Assembly: GCA_024449915.1 (NCBI GenBank)
Contig: JAMZAV010006197.1
Coordinates: forward strand, 62,001-126,000
Direction: 5' to 3'
Source: Sweltsa coloradensis
Lineage: Eukaryota; Arthropoda; Insecta; Plecoptera; Chloroperlidae
DNA: 64,000 nucleotides
Shown here in pieces: positions 44,483-55,410 of the stretch. The notes under the pieces are model-generated. The model was not told the DNA's origin. It saw only the letters and a program-made list of their open reading frames with translations, and did no database searches. The translations under genes and the position numbers were made by a program. The first letter of the stretch is position 1, and each line of letters starts with the position of its first letter.

Positions 44483-45235
44483 TGGACGAGCGTAGCCGAG
44501 TGAAGCGAAGACTTCAATTTCACTGACCCCCAAAAATTTAGCGGTGTTTTGTTAACTCTCTACAAGGCAAACGGCATATCGATCTGATGAATTTGACAGG
44601 ACCTCGAAATCTCTGAACTTAGAGGTGTATTGTTTTTGGGTACAATCGAAGAAATATTTCTCATGAAATCGTACTTTTACGATTTTTTTCGCATTTTTAG
44701 TGCAATATTTTCGTGCATTTGGGGGCCAATTCTGACACCCCCCCCCCCCCCAAACGGGTGGAGCTACAACTTCATATTATACATGGACATTTAAGGTTAT
44801 GGTGAGTTGAGTACATTTTGAAAGGAAAAAGTTGAAAAAGTTAGCCAGAATCTATAGAAATAAGACTTTTTTTTAATATAAGGATTTTTGTGTTTTTGTA
44901 CCGATTATTTTCGTGCCATTGGGACCATTTATGACCAAACGGTTGTGGGGCTTCAACGTTCATATTATACCTATGACATTAAGGTTATGGTGATGTAGTA
45001 CCTTTGAAAGAAAAAAGTTGAAAAAATAGCCCGAAATCCATAGAAAATAAAGTTTTTAAATGTAAGTTTTTATGGTAAATAAACTAATTGACAAGAAACA
45101 AAAGAACTTGACATCATTCACCTACAAGCGTAGGCAGCAAAAACAAAGCACTTGCAAAAGTAAAGATATCCCACGCAAAACTAAAACTTTAAAAAGCGCA
45201 TCCATCAAAGCGGCGGACTTTTAGCGTTGTCCTAG
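44483..45235 (+). mobile_element. Helentron-like non-autonomous element, copy 4
   Basis: Starts TGGACGAGCGTAGCCGAGTG after an A and ends GCGTTGTCCTAG before a T, with subterminal GCGCATCCATCAA. It holds two internal units of about 165 bp like copy 2 but is more diverged, with many single-base losses and a C run at 44737-44750 inserted in the first unit. All four copies in the window lie in the same orientation. Confidence 0.8.
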
Positions 45236-45960
45236 TTGATAATATTTAGTTTTATGATTGTGCCTAGCATGATATACTGCTGGAGTCAAAATAACAACAC
45301 GCACATTGAGAACAGAACAATATTATTATTAACTTGTATTAAAATACATAAATTGATGAAGTTGGTTGAATACCGTTTAAATAATACTAGATGATGATAA
45401 TATAGATAAAAAAGTATTATTTTAAGGTGTTTTAAGTTTAATTTAATGTTACATAAATTGTTGTTTTGATAGGTAGTTCACTTCATCGATCGACTTAATA
45501 TACATAATTATACATAGAGGTCAAAAATTGGGTAAAAAATTAACTTCCTAAAATACAATTAATTGGATAATCATTAATTTTTTTAAAAACTTTTTCGGAT
45601 ATTTATCATGTAAAAAAGGCTTTATTTGGAAACCAATGCTGGCCTCGTTATTAAATATTTTTTTTTTTCCTGGTATTATGAAATGATTGAATTATCCAAT
45701 AATAAGAAAGTGAATTGGTTTTCGTGTGGAAAAAGTCATCTTGCCTTTACGTGCCTTTAAGTGTTAATTAAATAGTGTTTACAACTACTTCTATCGATTT
45801 ATTACCCTGGTTTAGTAGCAACAGTCTCCTCAAGGATGATCAGATGGCGTTCCTAGGACTAACTATGCTTCTCAACAATTTGGCCCAAGTTCTGCCAAAC
45901 AACTTGGCCTAGGCGTGCGATACCATCTACATATTGATCAGCGCGATACAAAAATCCACA
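45236..45960. other. AT-rich, no gene seen
   Basis: No coding frame, repeat or RNA structure stands out. Confidence 0.5.
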
Positions 45961-46040
45961 AGAGATTCGGCTGAGTGGTAAGTGCGTTGACTTCTATGCA
46001 AGAGGTCGGCGGTTCGAATCCTCGCAGGTGTATTTTTTTT
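45961..46040 (+). repeat. tRNA-like unit with pol III boxes (SINE head)
   Basis: An A box (CGGCTGAGTGGT, 45968-45979) and a perfect B box (GGTTCGAATCC, 46011-46021) are 31 bp apart, followed by a run of eight T (46033-46040), a pol III terminator. The region resembles a tRNA in the D and T arms, but the acceptor ends do not pair, so it is not a functional tRNA. It is likely a SINE head or tRNA pseudogene. The antisense translation (RGFEPPTSC) is a common artefact of such sequences. Confidence 0.7.
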
Positions 46041-46984
46041 ACCATGCAATTTTTATGCCTTTGTTTTTCTGCAAATGATTTAATTTCATTAGATTTGGCC
46101 TTGTACGAACGCAAAATTTTACGGCAGAGATAATAAACAATGTGGAAATGTGGAACCCTGTGGTTCACCTTGGGCCAACGCAATACGCGATTGACATAGG
46201 TGCATAATTTTATTGTAATTATAATAAGTGGAACGTAACATTCATGATCGAAAGTAACAAACAAAACAAAAAGTAGGTCCATGTGTAATGTTGGTCTCCG
46301 CCTAGCGGACGGATTATGCCTATGTTCAGCCATTAGTACTATACTCGGAATTTGTCAACACTGAACATAAACACAAATTGGTGCTATATATTAGGCCTAC
46401 GTTGACCAATTAATTTGTCAAGGCACTTTGTGAGAGCTTTTACTAGAAGCAACTGAACGTACGCATTACCAGCTGGACCAAACGAATGTCACATCACAGA
46501 ACCTAGGCCTACCACTTTAATGATGGTGATAGTGATGGCAGTCATAGAAGCCAATCAAATCTTTCATGTAGTACAAATGTTGCATATTCTTTATAGCTGA
46601 CCATACGAAGATCCACAGCCAAAGATTAATAGCAAAGGGCTAATATAATGATAAATATCCTATCCTTGACTTTTGATCACTGTGTAAGCACGTAGACTGA
46701 ACCTTTTTGTCTCGGCACTTTTCTATACATTATTATTAACAGAGTTTACAAAACTTGGCTCTATTCATAACCATAATAAAATTACTACTTTTTAATAATG
46801 GCTAGGGACTTCCTTCAAATAGTGTTTACACCCCCCTGAAAAACCGGCATAAACACTCCTAAACCCGTAATAATAACTCGATACCCATTCAACTCCATTA
46901 CGATAGCGCGCGGCCCCCGAAGCCCCAATTTGTTCCGCCATCCCTCACACGCTGTGCTGCTGTCAGCTCAGGGCGCGCTCAGTG
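46041..46984. other. No gene seen
   Basis: AT-rich sequence downstream of the tRNA-like unit. The start of the LINE C remnant near 46985 is approximate. Confidence 0.4.
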
Positions 46985-47960
46985 CTAAACTCATGCCATA
47001 GAGGGAAAACTCTGATGAGCCAGTGTGCAAAGATATACGAGAAAATATTAGATCGAAGACTACGGACAACAAGTAGGAGCCAAGTATGAGAGAGGAACAA
47101 TATGGGTTAGAGCGGCCGCTCAACCTTGATTCATATTGCGCCAGAAAAATAATGGAAAAAAGGGACAAAGGGAGAAGAAATGTTCATGGTATTCTTAGAT
47201 TTAGAAAAAGCATAGGCTTAAATATCCCCCCCCCTCCCCCCCATCCCCTTTTTTTTTAAAAAAAACTTTACACTTTTATAAAAAACAATCTAAACCAACC
47301 CCCCCCCCCCCCCCCCCCTCCCCCCCCCCCCCCCCCCCCCCCCCACATTCCACTATATAACAGGTCACAAGAGCAAAAGCTTGGGAATGACTTTAAAAGC
47401 TGAGAAGTAGAACAGAGTCTAATAACAAGAATTCAAAGCACATGTACAAAAAAAAGAGCTGGTTCAAACACCATTTGTACAACCTACTTGCGTTTGAAAT
47501 AAATAGTGGGCTACGGCAAGGTGTGTGAGTCACCTACATTCTTACCAGTGTTACTGGATAAATACTGCGTAAAAGTTCGAACAACAAAAAGTGAGACGTC
47601 TAAAACGATGATATTTGCCAGCTGATATAGTGAGATGGGGAGAATTTCATGAGAAGTCAGAGAGCGTAGATAGATGGAATGAGGAAACATGAAGTTTACA
47701 TGAAAATAAGCATTGAAAAGAGCCAAAATTCAATAGTAGGCCTAACGAAGAAAACTTGAAAAGTAAACGAAATCAGAAGAGTAATAAGAAAGAGATAAGA
47801 AGAAGATAGAAGAAGAGCTGGCCATAACATAAGCATCAAAATACCTCGGAAGATACTAACAAAAGGGACGCAAAAATAGATGGTTTTTTTGAATATATCA
47901 AGGAGAATTATATTAGAAGAAAATTTTACATAAGTGTAAGTAAAATATTATGGAAAGAAG
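46985..47960 (+). pseudogene. LINE C: degenerate LINE reverse transcriptase
   Basis: RT traces appear in order on the plus strand despite frequent frame changes: KIYEKILDRRLRT (about 47029-47067), then RSTL, MFMVFLDLEKA (about 47176-47212), FEINSGLRQG (about 47491-47520), a damaged MIFA..D motif at 47610-47630, VDRWNEE near 47670, and IKYLG near 47840-47853. The motif choice fits the craniate/RTE-like group of LINEs that share KIYEKILDRRL and GLRQGCVLSP-type blocks. A 125-bp C/T-rich tract (47222-47345) interrupts the RT between its A and B motifs. Beyond repair; 5' and 3' ends undefined. Confidence 0.75.
47222..47345 (+). repeat. Poly-C/poly-T low-complexity tract
   Basis: Two C-rich blocks (47228-47247 and 47299-47344, the latter almost pure C for about 45 bp) flank a T/A stretch. 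It interrupts the LINE C sequence. Confidence 0.85.
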
Positions 47961-48204
47961 TAATATCATCCATGTGCAAGATGCTATTGTACCAAAATTA
48001 TTTCTACCCAATAATATTAGATGCATCTGTTGGTGCACACCCTCCAGATTGTCATCTCTCGTCATCAACATGAACTTTAGTTTAGATTGGAGAAGGGTTG
48101 CCGGTTGGGAAAGCAAAGAGAACATAAATCCCAGCATGAAGGGGCTGGGGGCGACAAAACTTTTCACCTGCTGATGACAACTGCAGCTAATTGTAAAGTG
48201 TTAC

Positions 48205-48247
48205 TAATCCACGACAAGTTTTTCCTTCGGGCGACTCAGCAGGCAGA
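48205..48247 (-). ncRNA. Degenerate hammerhead motif, left arm of foldback B
   Basis: Minus strand: ATCTGC, CTGCTGAGTC, CGAAGGA, AAAAACTTGTC, GTGGAT. Stem I (ATCTGC/GTGGAT) still pairs with wobbles and the GTC triplet is kept, but CTGANGA and stem II are altered. Probably inactive. Confidence 0.5.
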
Positions 48248-48407
48248 TGGTGGCCACTAAAAATCAGCTAACTACATGCAAACAAAACTCACAACACATA
48301 ACCAAACCGGTGGTAGGGCCACGCAAGATAGCAAATTTCTGCATGCATTTGTCATCACAGCAAGGTTACTTAAACACCATCATACGAGCCACACCGTCAG
48401 CACTAAC

Positions 48408-48730
48408 CAGTAAGGGGCCTTCCCTCCCAACTCTAGTGCTCGCGGAACACACAATCCATCCAGACTCACCCTGGATTCGAAACCAGGGACCCTTGGCAAC
48501 AAGAGAAAAAGCTGCCCCTTCTGGTGCTTGGCCAGGGTTGCCTATTTATTCATTACTAAAACCCCAAAAAAAAGTTTATATCAGGATAGGAAGGATGGAA
48601 AGTACACTACAGCACCAACCAGTGAGGGGCTTCCCTCCTAGCCTCTGGTGCTTGGGCGACAAAAAACCATGTCTTAACCTGGATTTGAACCAAGACTCGT
48701 GGACAATGAGCCGAGGTCTGCCCTTACTAA
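48408..48730 (-). repeat. Two tandem tRNA-like units in the foldback B loop
   Basis: On the minus strand, B boxes GGTTTCGAATCC (48473-48484) and GGTTCAAATCC (48681-48691) are about 210 bp apart. Each lies in a unit that also has a GGGGCAGCTT or GGGCAGACCT start and shared downstream words (AGCACTAGAGTTGGGAGGG and CAGAGGCTAGGAGGGAAG). This looks like a duplicated tRNA-derived SINE. A boxes are weak. The long plus-strand frame 48247-48816 is an artefact of these units. Confidence 0.6.
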
Positions 48731-48980
48731 TTGTGGATGGAATCAGAAAACGAAAGGAAAGACACTACCAAGTTGCAAGCCTGTTGGCTATGGCACAGGC
48801 ACATGTGCTATACTAGCTCTTGGCTGCAGGTGTAAGAGGATGAAGGAAAAGAATGCTGATGCTGATGATTGACAAATCATGACAATGCAAAATTTCGTGA
48901 TTTTGCGTGAGCCCACCACAAGGTTTGGTTATGTTTTGTGAGTTTTGTTTGCATGGAGTTAGCTGATTTTTAGTGGCCCC

Positions 48981-49060
48981 ATCTGCTCTGATGAGTCCCA
49001 GACAGACAGAGCAGAATAAAGCAGAAGGACGAAAAACGCGTCGTGTGGTTGGATTAAGGT
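48981..49060 (+). ncRNA. Hammerhead ribozyme-like motif with enlarged stem II loop, right arm of foldback B
   Basis: Plus strand: CATCTGCT, core CTGATGA, stem II strand GTCC, a loop of about 30 nt, stem II strand GGAC, core GAAAA, ACGCGTC and GTG. Both conserved boxes (CTGATGA and GAAA) and the GTC cleavage triplet are intact apart from one extra A. The downstream stem I strand is interrupted (GTGTGGTTGGAT in place of GTGGAT). The best-preserved core in the window. Confidence 0.68.
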
Positions 49061-49197
49061 AACAACTTTAAATTAGCTGCAGTTGTCATCAGGCAGTGAA
49101 AAGTTTGCACCCCCAGAGCCCTCATGGCCTGGAGGGAGATTCGGTAGTGATGGTTCTCTGTGGCTTGTCCCAATCCTGTCAACCCTTCTCAATCTAA

Positions 49198-50595
49198 GTA
49201 GCCCATATGTATCTTAAGACCGAATCGAAGAATAGGATTTTTTTTTTTTTTTCACACTTTATTCGTGAGGGCGGTGGGTGACGGGGGTTGGACAGGAGAT
49301 CTACTTAAACAGACGAACTTTAGTTTTTTTTTCGTTTACTTTTAAATTGTGTTAAGGTTTAGTTTAATTTTGCTCAACCCCCTCTTCGTGGCAAGCAGAT
49401 TGGTGTTTGACTGGTTTCCTAGCTACGCAAGCCCCCGTTGCCCTGCCTATGTATATAGTGGGTTTTTTTTTCCATCTAAGCTCGACCCAGAAGATCCGGG
49501 GAGACGCCCGAGTTGGAGGGTTTTGGTTACTTTTGTGTTGTTGCGTCAACAACCTTGACAGACAAGCTGCGGACTCTCGAGGCTCACCGTTACGGCCACA
49601 CGCACGGTTTGCACGGCTCGCATACGGCCAACTGTACACTACGTACTAATTTTATAGTTTACTAAATGTGTTGTGTAGTTGTTTCGTTGTTATTCATATA
49701 CTTGTGTACTACTGTGCTCGTATAATTCCAATAATATTTAAGTTCGTTTATAAGCTTCACCATCCAGTAAGTGATTTACACCTTCTATGGATACTAATTA
49801 GCTCTAATTATTCCGGTCTCCGATTATTATAAGTTAAGTGTTAAGTTTTTATTTTTTTAAGTATTTATTAATAGGAAGCCACTCGGGCCCAAAACATTGG
49901 TCCCACCAGGGCCGGATTGGTTGGAAGTAAGAGTAAGTTAGGTGGATAGTAAAAGAGTAAGTTTAAGTAAGTTGTATATCTTTCGCGGTCGAGAAACATT
50001 GAGTGATCTTATTTGGCCCGTCGCGTTTTTGTTGTGGGTTGTTTTGTGGATGTGGAGAGAGGTGGGGGGGGGAGTGGTGGGGAAAACATGTGGGTGGGGA
50101 AAACATTCTTGAAGCGGGACGAGGGGGAGGGACGGGCAGGGCGGACCCAGCACGCTAGCTTCCGTCGGGGGGGCAGTTTGACCTGGTTCTCGGTTTGTGC
50201 AAAAACGGCTTCTAATTGCTCACCGCTTCACGCGGGAAAGCCTTATAGAGCCGTGTTTTGCCTAGAGCCGTGTTGTTGTGCGTTTGTTTGTTTTTGTTGT
50301 GTGTTTTTGCAATTTTTGCAACAAAGGACCCTTGTTTACCGATGGTTTAATTATTTTCTTAGCGGGCCTCGTTGTTCATTCGTTTTTTCTTAGTGCACAC
50401 AACACGCGGTGGAAGAGAGCTTAAGCTGGAGCGGAGCGCCCCCAGCCACCCACCACCCCTGCAAGCCTCATCTCCAAGGGTCTCTTTCCAGTTTTTCGAC
50501 CCACCACCCACCACACCGCCAGTTGACACACAGTATATCAGGTCAGATTATCCTTTGTTCTATTCCTTGTTTTCCATTTGGCATTCTCTTGCATA
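49198..50595 (+). other. Candidate LTR and leader of the BEL/Pao element
   Basis: Directly upstream of the BEL/Pao gag. A TGGTCCCACCAGG at 49898-49910, preceded by AAAACAT, could be a tRNA primer site just inside an LTR ending near 49896. No second LTR copy was found in the window, so the LTR boundaries cannot be confirmed. The 50000-50600 leader is G-rich then C-rich and has no coding signal. Confidence 0.35.
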
Positions 50596-51880
50596 ATGGA
50601 CCCAGCACGCAAAACGTTATTACTCAAAAAGAGAGGGGTAGTCAAAGGCCGGACCAATCACACGTATTGCAACCTTCGTTGAAAAATTATGACGCCAGCA
50701 CTCGATGATATCAATCTAATCAGGTCTAGATTAGAAAACAGGGTCTTATTAATTATTGGGAATATCATACAATGATGACAAAAAGTTGTGCACAGTATGA
50801 TTTAGAATTTAAATTATGAATGAAGATGAATCATCTAATCTGATCGTGTGAAAACTTTTGCAAATGCCATACCACGCAGTGGACATGTAAAGTGGAAGGC
50901 CACACAAAATAACGACGCGTTTTAGAACCTGCCGTTATTACAAGTCCTGCAGCCGGTGGCGTCTGGAAGCACCAGGAGACAGGAGGTTGCAGTTAGTCAT
51001 GCACCCAGTGACGGTATGGTTTTGTACAGCTACCTTACCATTAAATTGCGCTACCGTCAGTGGCGACTACAGTCAGGGGTACATTTTTAAGAGTATTTTG
51101 ATTAGTATAGTTATCAATAACAAAGCGTTATCAAGTGTACAGAAACTTCATATCTTTTGTCTCCTTGTCGGGTCGAGGCTTCATCAATTGATCACATGCT
51201 GCCAGTTTTGCCCCCCCCCCCCCCCCCCCCCCCCCGATGCAAACTTTACAGTTGCATGGACATGTAAAGGAAAGAACCAAAACAATAGGACTCATTGCTA
51301 TCGCCATGTCAAGGAATTATTTAATACCTATGGTTAGTCGAGAGTCAGCTACCGACTTACGCGCTCTCCTTAATCAAGCTGAAAAGGCAACGTGAACGCC
51401 ATTGAAGCTTGAAAATGGAAACGCCAGTACACGAGTTGCTGTTATCTCAGCTTATGTTAGAGTTAAGCTCGATTCGTTCCTTCTGCAATCAATGGAAACT
51501 AGCCCCACTAACGGCTGAGATACCCAGTCTTGAATCACTCTGTTCATTTTTGGAACAGAGATGCCAAGCACTGGAGGTCATCAGCCTAGGTTATAAGAAA
51601 GCCTAAGAGCAGTGCTCAGTTACCGAAGGATAAGAAGGCAAGTTACGTTGTACTACAGAACCAACTTGTTTGATACGGTAAAGGGTAAGAGTCAACGTAT
51701 TATAAATGTTTAAAATTCACATCTCGATGTGCAAACAGCGTGCTGACTTGTGAAGAAGCATACATTGTGTTTCAATTGTCTCGAAGACGGACATTACAGT
51801 AATGTATGCCAATCTACAAAGCAAAAAGTGTGACGAAAACAAGCACACTATCATGGCACATTGTGGAGCACATGGGAACG
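50596..51880 (+). pseudogene. BEL/Pao gag (degenerate)
   Basis: An ATG at 50596 begins MDPARKTLLLKKRGVVKGR, the basic start usual for BEL/Pao Gag, and continues with DDINLIRSRLENRV after a frame change. A central piece shows NNKALSSVQKLH (about 51117-51152), then a 29-bp C run (51209-51237) breaks the frame. The C-terminal capsid part is the frame 51409-51606 (ETPVHELLLSQLMLELSSI; IPSLESLCSFLEQRCQALE), and a CCHC knuckle CFNCLEDGHYSNVC lies near 51765-51806 with a second Cys/His group after it. Several stops and shifts. Confidence 0.75.
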
Positions 51881-51979
51881 GAAGACCAAGACGTACAGTG
51901 CAACCCACTCTCAAAGATCTACGTCCAATGACGACGGAAATAGTGCCTGCGGCTAATAGCCAGGCAACAAACAGTTATT

Positions 51980-53480
51980 GTTCCATGAAGGTACAGTAAC
52001 ACTTGCAGGTACTTCTCTCCACGGTCATGGTAAGGTGTGCGCGACAGCTCTGTGAGTTCAACTGCCAACTGCAGAGCACTCTTGACTCAGGCTCTCAAGC
52101 GACATCATTTCCGAATCATTGGTACAGCGTCTTCGTTTAACGAAAACATCACAATCGGTTTCCCATACACGGAGTAAGAGATTCTACTTCGGAACCCAGT
52201 ACGGCGTCACACTCGAGCTTCATCTACTAGTGGTCAATACAATGCCACAATCAGTACCTCCGTGTTGCCACTAATACGGAAAACACTCCAGCCAGCAAAC
52301 ACTTATCAAGCTGAGAATTGGGGTCTGCCCGGATAGTAACTGGCCGGACCTACCTTGCTTCAACGCCGGGGAAGAGTGAATACTCATTGGGTGCGGAGAT
52401 ATTCTTCGATCGGTTGCTGCCCTGAGCAAAAGGACGGACCCCTGGCAAAGTATCTGTCTCCAGAACCACCAAACTAGGGTGGAATGTGGGACTGGACGTA
52501 TGCTAGTCGCAGGTTGAAGAATCTGAACGTTGTCCATGGCAAGCATTTTTTGTACGTAATGACGACACGTCCTTACAAACAATCACTGCGTGGCTTCTGG
52601 GGAGATCGAATGCGATCGAAAAGCCAATCATCAGAACGAAATGAAGGAAAAGCACTGTGAAAGTCCGTTGTGGAAAACACTGTCCGGGACGTTACAGGTC
52701 GCTTATCGTACGCCTTCCCCTCAAACGGACTCAACGGAGCTTGGTGAATCGCATGGACAGCCAGAAAAGACTGCAACAGATTGAGAGACGTCTCAACGCG
52801 GACCTCTCTGGATGCAGAGTACAAGTCATTATGGACGGAGTACGAGAAATCGGGCACATTCAATTCTTGTGTTGATGGTTTATGATGTAGTTCCACAGTA
52901 GTATTGAAACTCAGCAACCGAAACATACTACTTGCACATCACCCTGCCTTTAACATCAAGTACTTCCACTAAGGTCAGGGTAGTATTTGATGCCTCTGCA
53001 AAAAAAACAAGTAAACAGTATGTCACTGGAATGACATGCCCTTGTCGCGTCCTAAATACAACGGATCTTTGGAGCATTGTATTGAGATTTCGCCTTCTCA
53101 ATTCGTCTTTACTGCAGATATTGCAAAGATGTACAGGCAAATCAATATAAAATGCTACGATTACGATCTACAACGCATATCGGGACGAATAGAGAGGTTC
53201 TCCTAAGAATTCAAACTGACAACTGTCACATATGGATAACGCTCAGCACGTTTCTGGCAACTAGATGTATCCACAAACTGGCAGACGACGAAGAACACCG
53301 CTTTCCCAAAGCAAGCAGCAGAAATCGTTGCGGACGTGATATGTACATAGATGATTTGCTCACTAGTCCAGAACACGGCGAGAAACGCTCGAACTCCAAG
53401 CCCAGATGATCGATTTGCCTTCAACAGGGGAGGATTCCCATACGCAAAGTGGTGTGCCAACCATCCTGCTCTCCTTTGCA
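51980..53480 (+). pseudogene. BEL/Pao protease and reverse transcriptase (5' half of pol)
   Basis: Protease: STLDSGSQATSF (about 52079-52115). The pre-RT region has NWPDLPCFNAGEE and LIGCGDILRSV (about 52330-52420). RT then shows RLPLKRTQRSL, RLQQIERRLNADL (about 52700-52800), TKVRVVFDASAKK (about 52969-53010), LWSIVLRFR, FLATRCIHKLADDEEHRFPK (about 53250-53310) and the catalytic DMYIDDLLTS (53335-53365), ending GGFPYAKWCANHPALL near 53480. FDASAK and YxDDLL with this spacing are BEL/Pao-specific. RNase H and integrase are absent, so the 3' half is missing. Confidence 0.83.
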
Positions 53481-53896
53481 TGAGTCCAGCAGTTGGCGTG
53501 AATCACAGCTACCTCCGAATTCCCTTTCCTGCCGGGGGGGGAACAATGATGATTCAAAAAATTTCAATGCATGAAATCAAAGTTGTTAAAATAAAAAAAA
53601 ACATTTAGGGGGATTACTGTTGCATTTCGGGTTTTATTCAGGACCAGTGTTTTGAGTTTTGTTTCTTTTTCGTTGCTTGCAGTTTGTGGTGCTTGGAAAC
53701 GCTATAGTCTGGTCCCACATTGACATTTCTCAAAGCCTGAGTCACACCCTCAATAAATGGGGAAAAAATTCTTCGCTATTCATTGCATCTATGTCCTTCG
53801 ATCCATTGGGGATCTACTAGTTCACAGCCAGGGGTGTGGAGTGGTTACTTGGTGTTTTTATAAAAATGTTTTTTTTTTATGCAACTGTTTATGGCA

Positions 53897-53976
53897 AGAA
53901 GGCAAGGGTGAGGGGAGAAAAGGGAAAAGTGGGGGGGGAAAAGGAGAGAAAAAAAGGGGAAAGGAAAAAAGCGTGG
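53897..53976 (+). repeat. Purine-only tract
   Basis: About 75 bp of A and G with G8 and A7 runs on the plus strand. Mirror-like purine tracts can form triplex DNA; no gene here. Confidence 0.75.
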
Positions 53977-53980
53977 TTGT

Positions 53981-55379
53981 GGGGACGAAATTAGCCTTCC
54001 TGAAACTGCAACAAATGGCAGCACAAATCCAGGACTCGCTCCCCCCCCAATGATAAACATATCCACATAGACAGGAAGGCCAAAAGTCTTTGTGAAAAAA
54101 CCTTATTGCGTTTCAACTCAACCCTCCCGTTTTGAGTCGCAAATTTTCCGACGATTCGCTCCCTCAAAACCAATCAAATCGGTAGTCTTGAGACAAACTT
54201 GCAAAACGGCTTGCGACTCGGCGCGGGCTGTACCCCCTCGGGACTCGCCCAAGTTTTGCGGTAACGTTTCAAACAGTTTCTGGAGGGTTTTATCTTGCCC
54301 GTGTTGTGTTTTGTGTAGGTTTGTTTAGTGTTGTAGAGACTTTTTGAGAGACAGAGTTTGTTTAGAATTTATTGCGTAGTGACTGCCCAAATTCGAAAGT
54401 TTTTTTTTTTTTAATGTGTTTTTTTTTTTAATTTTTATAGTTTCTGTTAATTTTTTTTTTTTTTTTTTTTTACTCGGACCGAAAAAAATAGTTTTTTTTG
54501 TTTTATTTTGTTTTTTGTTTCTTAAATGTATTCTTTAAAGGTTCACCCATTCCTATTGGAAAATGATAAAGTTAACAGGCGTTGATCCCGGTATATTTAA
54601 GGTTTGTTTATTTTTAAATTTTAAATTTTAAATATTTATTAATGTGTTCGTAAATTTTAATGTTTTGTGTTATTATAAAAAATACACTCTAAGGATGAAA
54701 ATGTTGGCAGAACAGACGGCTTTTTGAAAAATAATTTATTTAAAGTGTTATAATTGTTCATTTTTGACAATTATTTACGTTCGTCGCAACCTTCTCGGGT
54801 TAGCCAGGGCCAGTTTGCATAAGTAGTTTGCGCGCTGTTGGAAGTGGGCGCGGTGTTGTTTATCAGTTGCGGTCATGTGTGGCTGGCGCGCTAATATTTA
54901 TTTATTTTATTAGTAGGGGGTAGACCGGGCTTTGCTTGTTTTCACTACGGGTATTCCGCCGCCTTTTCCGCCGGGGTCTTGGCCCAATCCGAACAGTGGG
55001 TTAGAGTAGCTCTTGTTGTTTTTTTTTTTTTGAACTGTCATCTAGGCCCGACGATTCCAAGGGAAGCTTATTTCGGTTTCCCGCTTCCCCGGAGTTTTCG
55101 GTTTTTTCCTATTTTCCGAATTTCCTCCCCCCCGTCCTAGGAAGGGTGGGGTAAAGACTTTTCTTTTTTTTTTCACTTTTTGTTACTTTTTTTTTTTTTT
55201 TTTTTTGGTTTTTCTTTATTTTTTTTCACCCTATCCTACTACCTCCAATCGCTCTAATGAAACATTTTTGTCCCTGGTTCAACTTGTTTATTGTCTGACA
55301 GGAAGAGAAAGAAGATACAGAAGAGAACCCAATTTTTTATAAACTTTTCCAATTTGGGGAAATACTGGGAAATATAAAA

Positions 55380-55410
<31 letters not shown>

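Larger units (their letters stand above)
48077..49197. mobile_element. Foldback element B with hammerhead-bearing arms and a SINE-like loop
   Basis: The left arm (48077-48369) begins TTAGTTTAGATTGGAGAAGG and the right arm (about 48908-49197) ends CCTTCTCAATCTAA; both match element A along their lengths (for example GGGGGCGACAAAACTTTTCACC, first 20, and CTAAAAATCAGCTAACTACAT). Unlike A, the arms are separated by about 540 bp that carries two tRNA-like units. The right arm has a TTCGGTAGTGATGG insertion near its end. It shows the family exists in more than one copy and tolerates a long loop. Confidence 0.82.

Noticed and set aside
45961..46032. Functional tRNA gene
   Set aside because: A and B boxes are good, but the acceptor strands do not pair and the anticodon arm is irregular.
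45938..46333. 131-codon minus-strand frame containing RGFEPPTSC
   Set aside because: That peptide is the usual antisense translation of a tRNA-like B-box region, not a protein.
48247..48816. 189-codon plus-strand frame
   Set aside because: It runs across the foldback arm and two tRNA-like units; repeated peptides come from the duplicated SINE.
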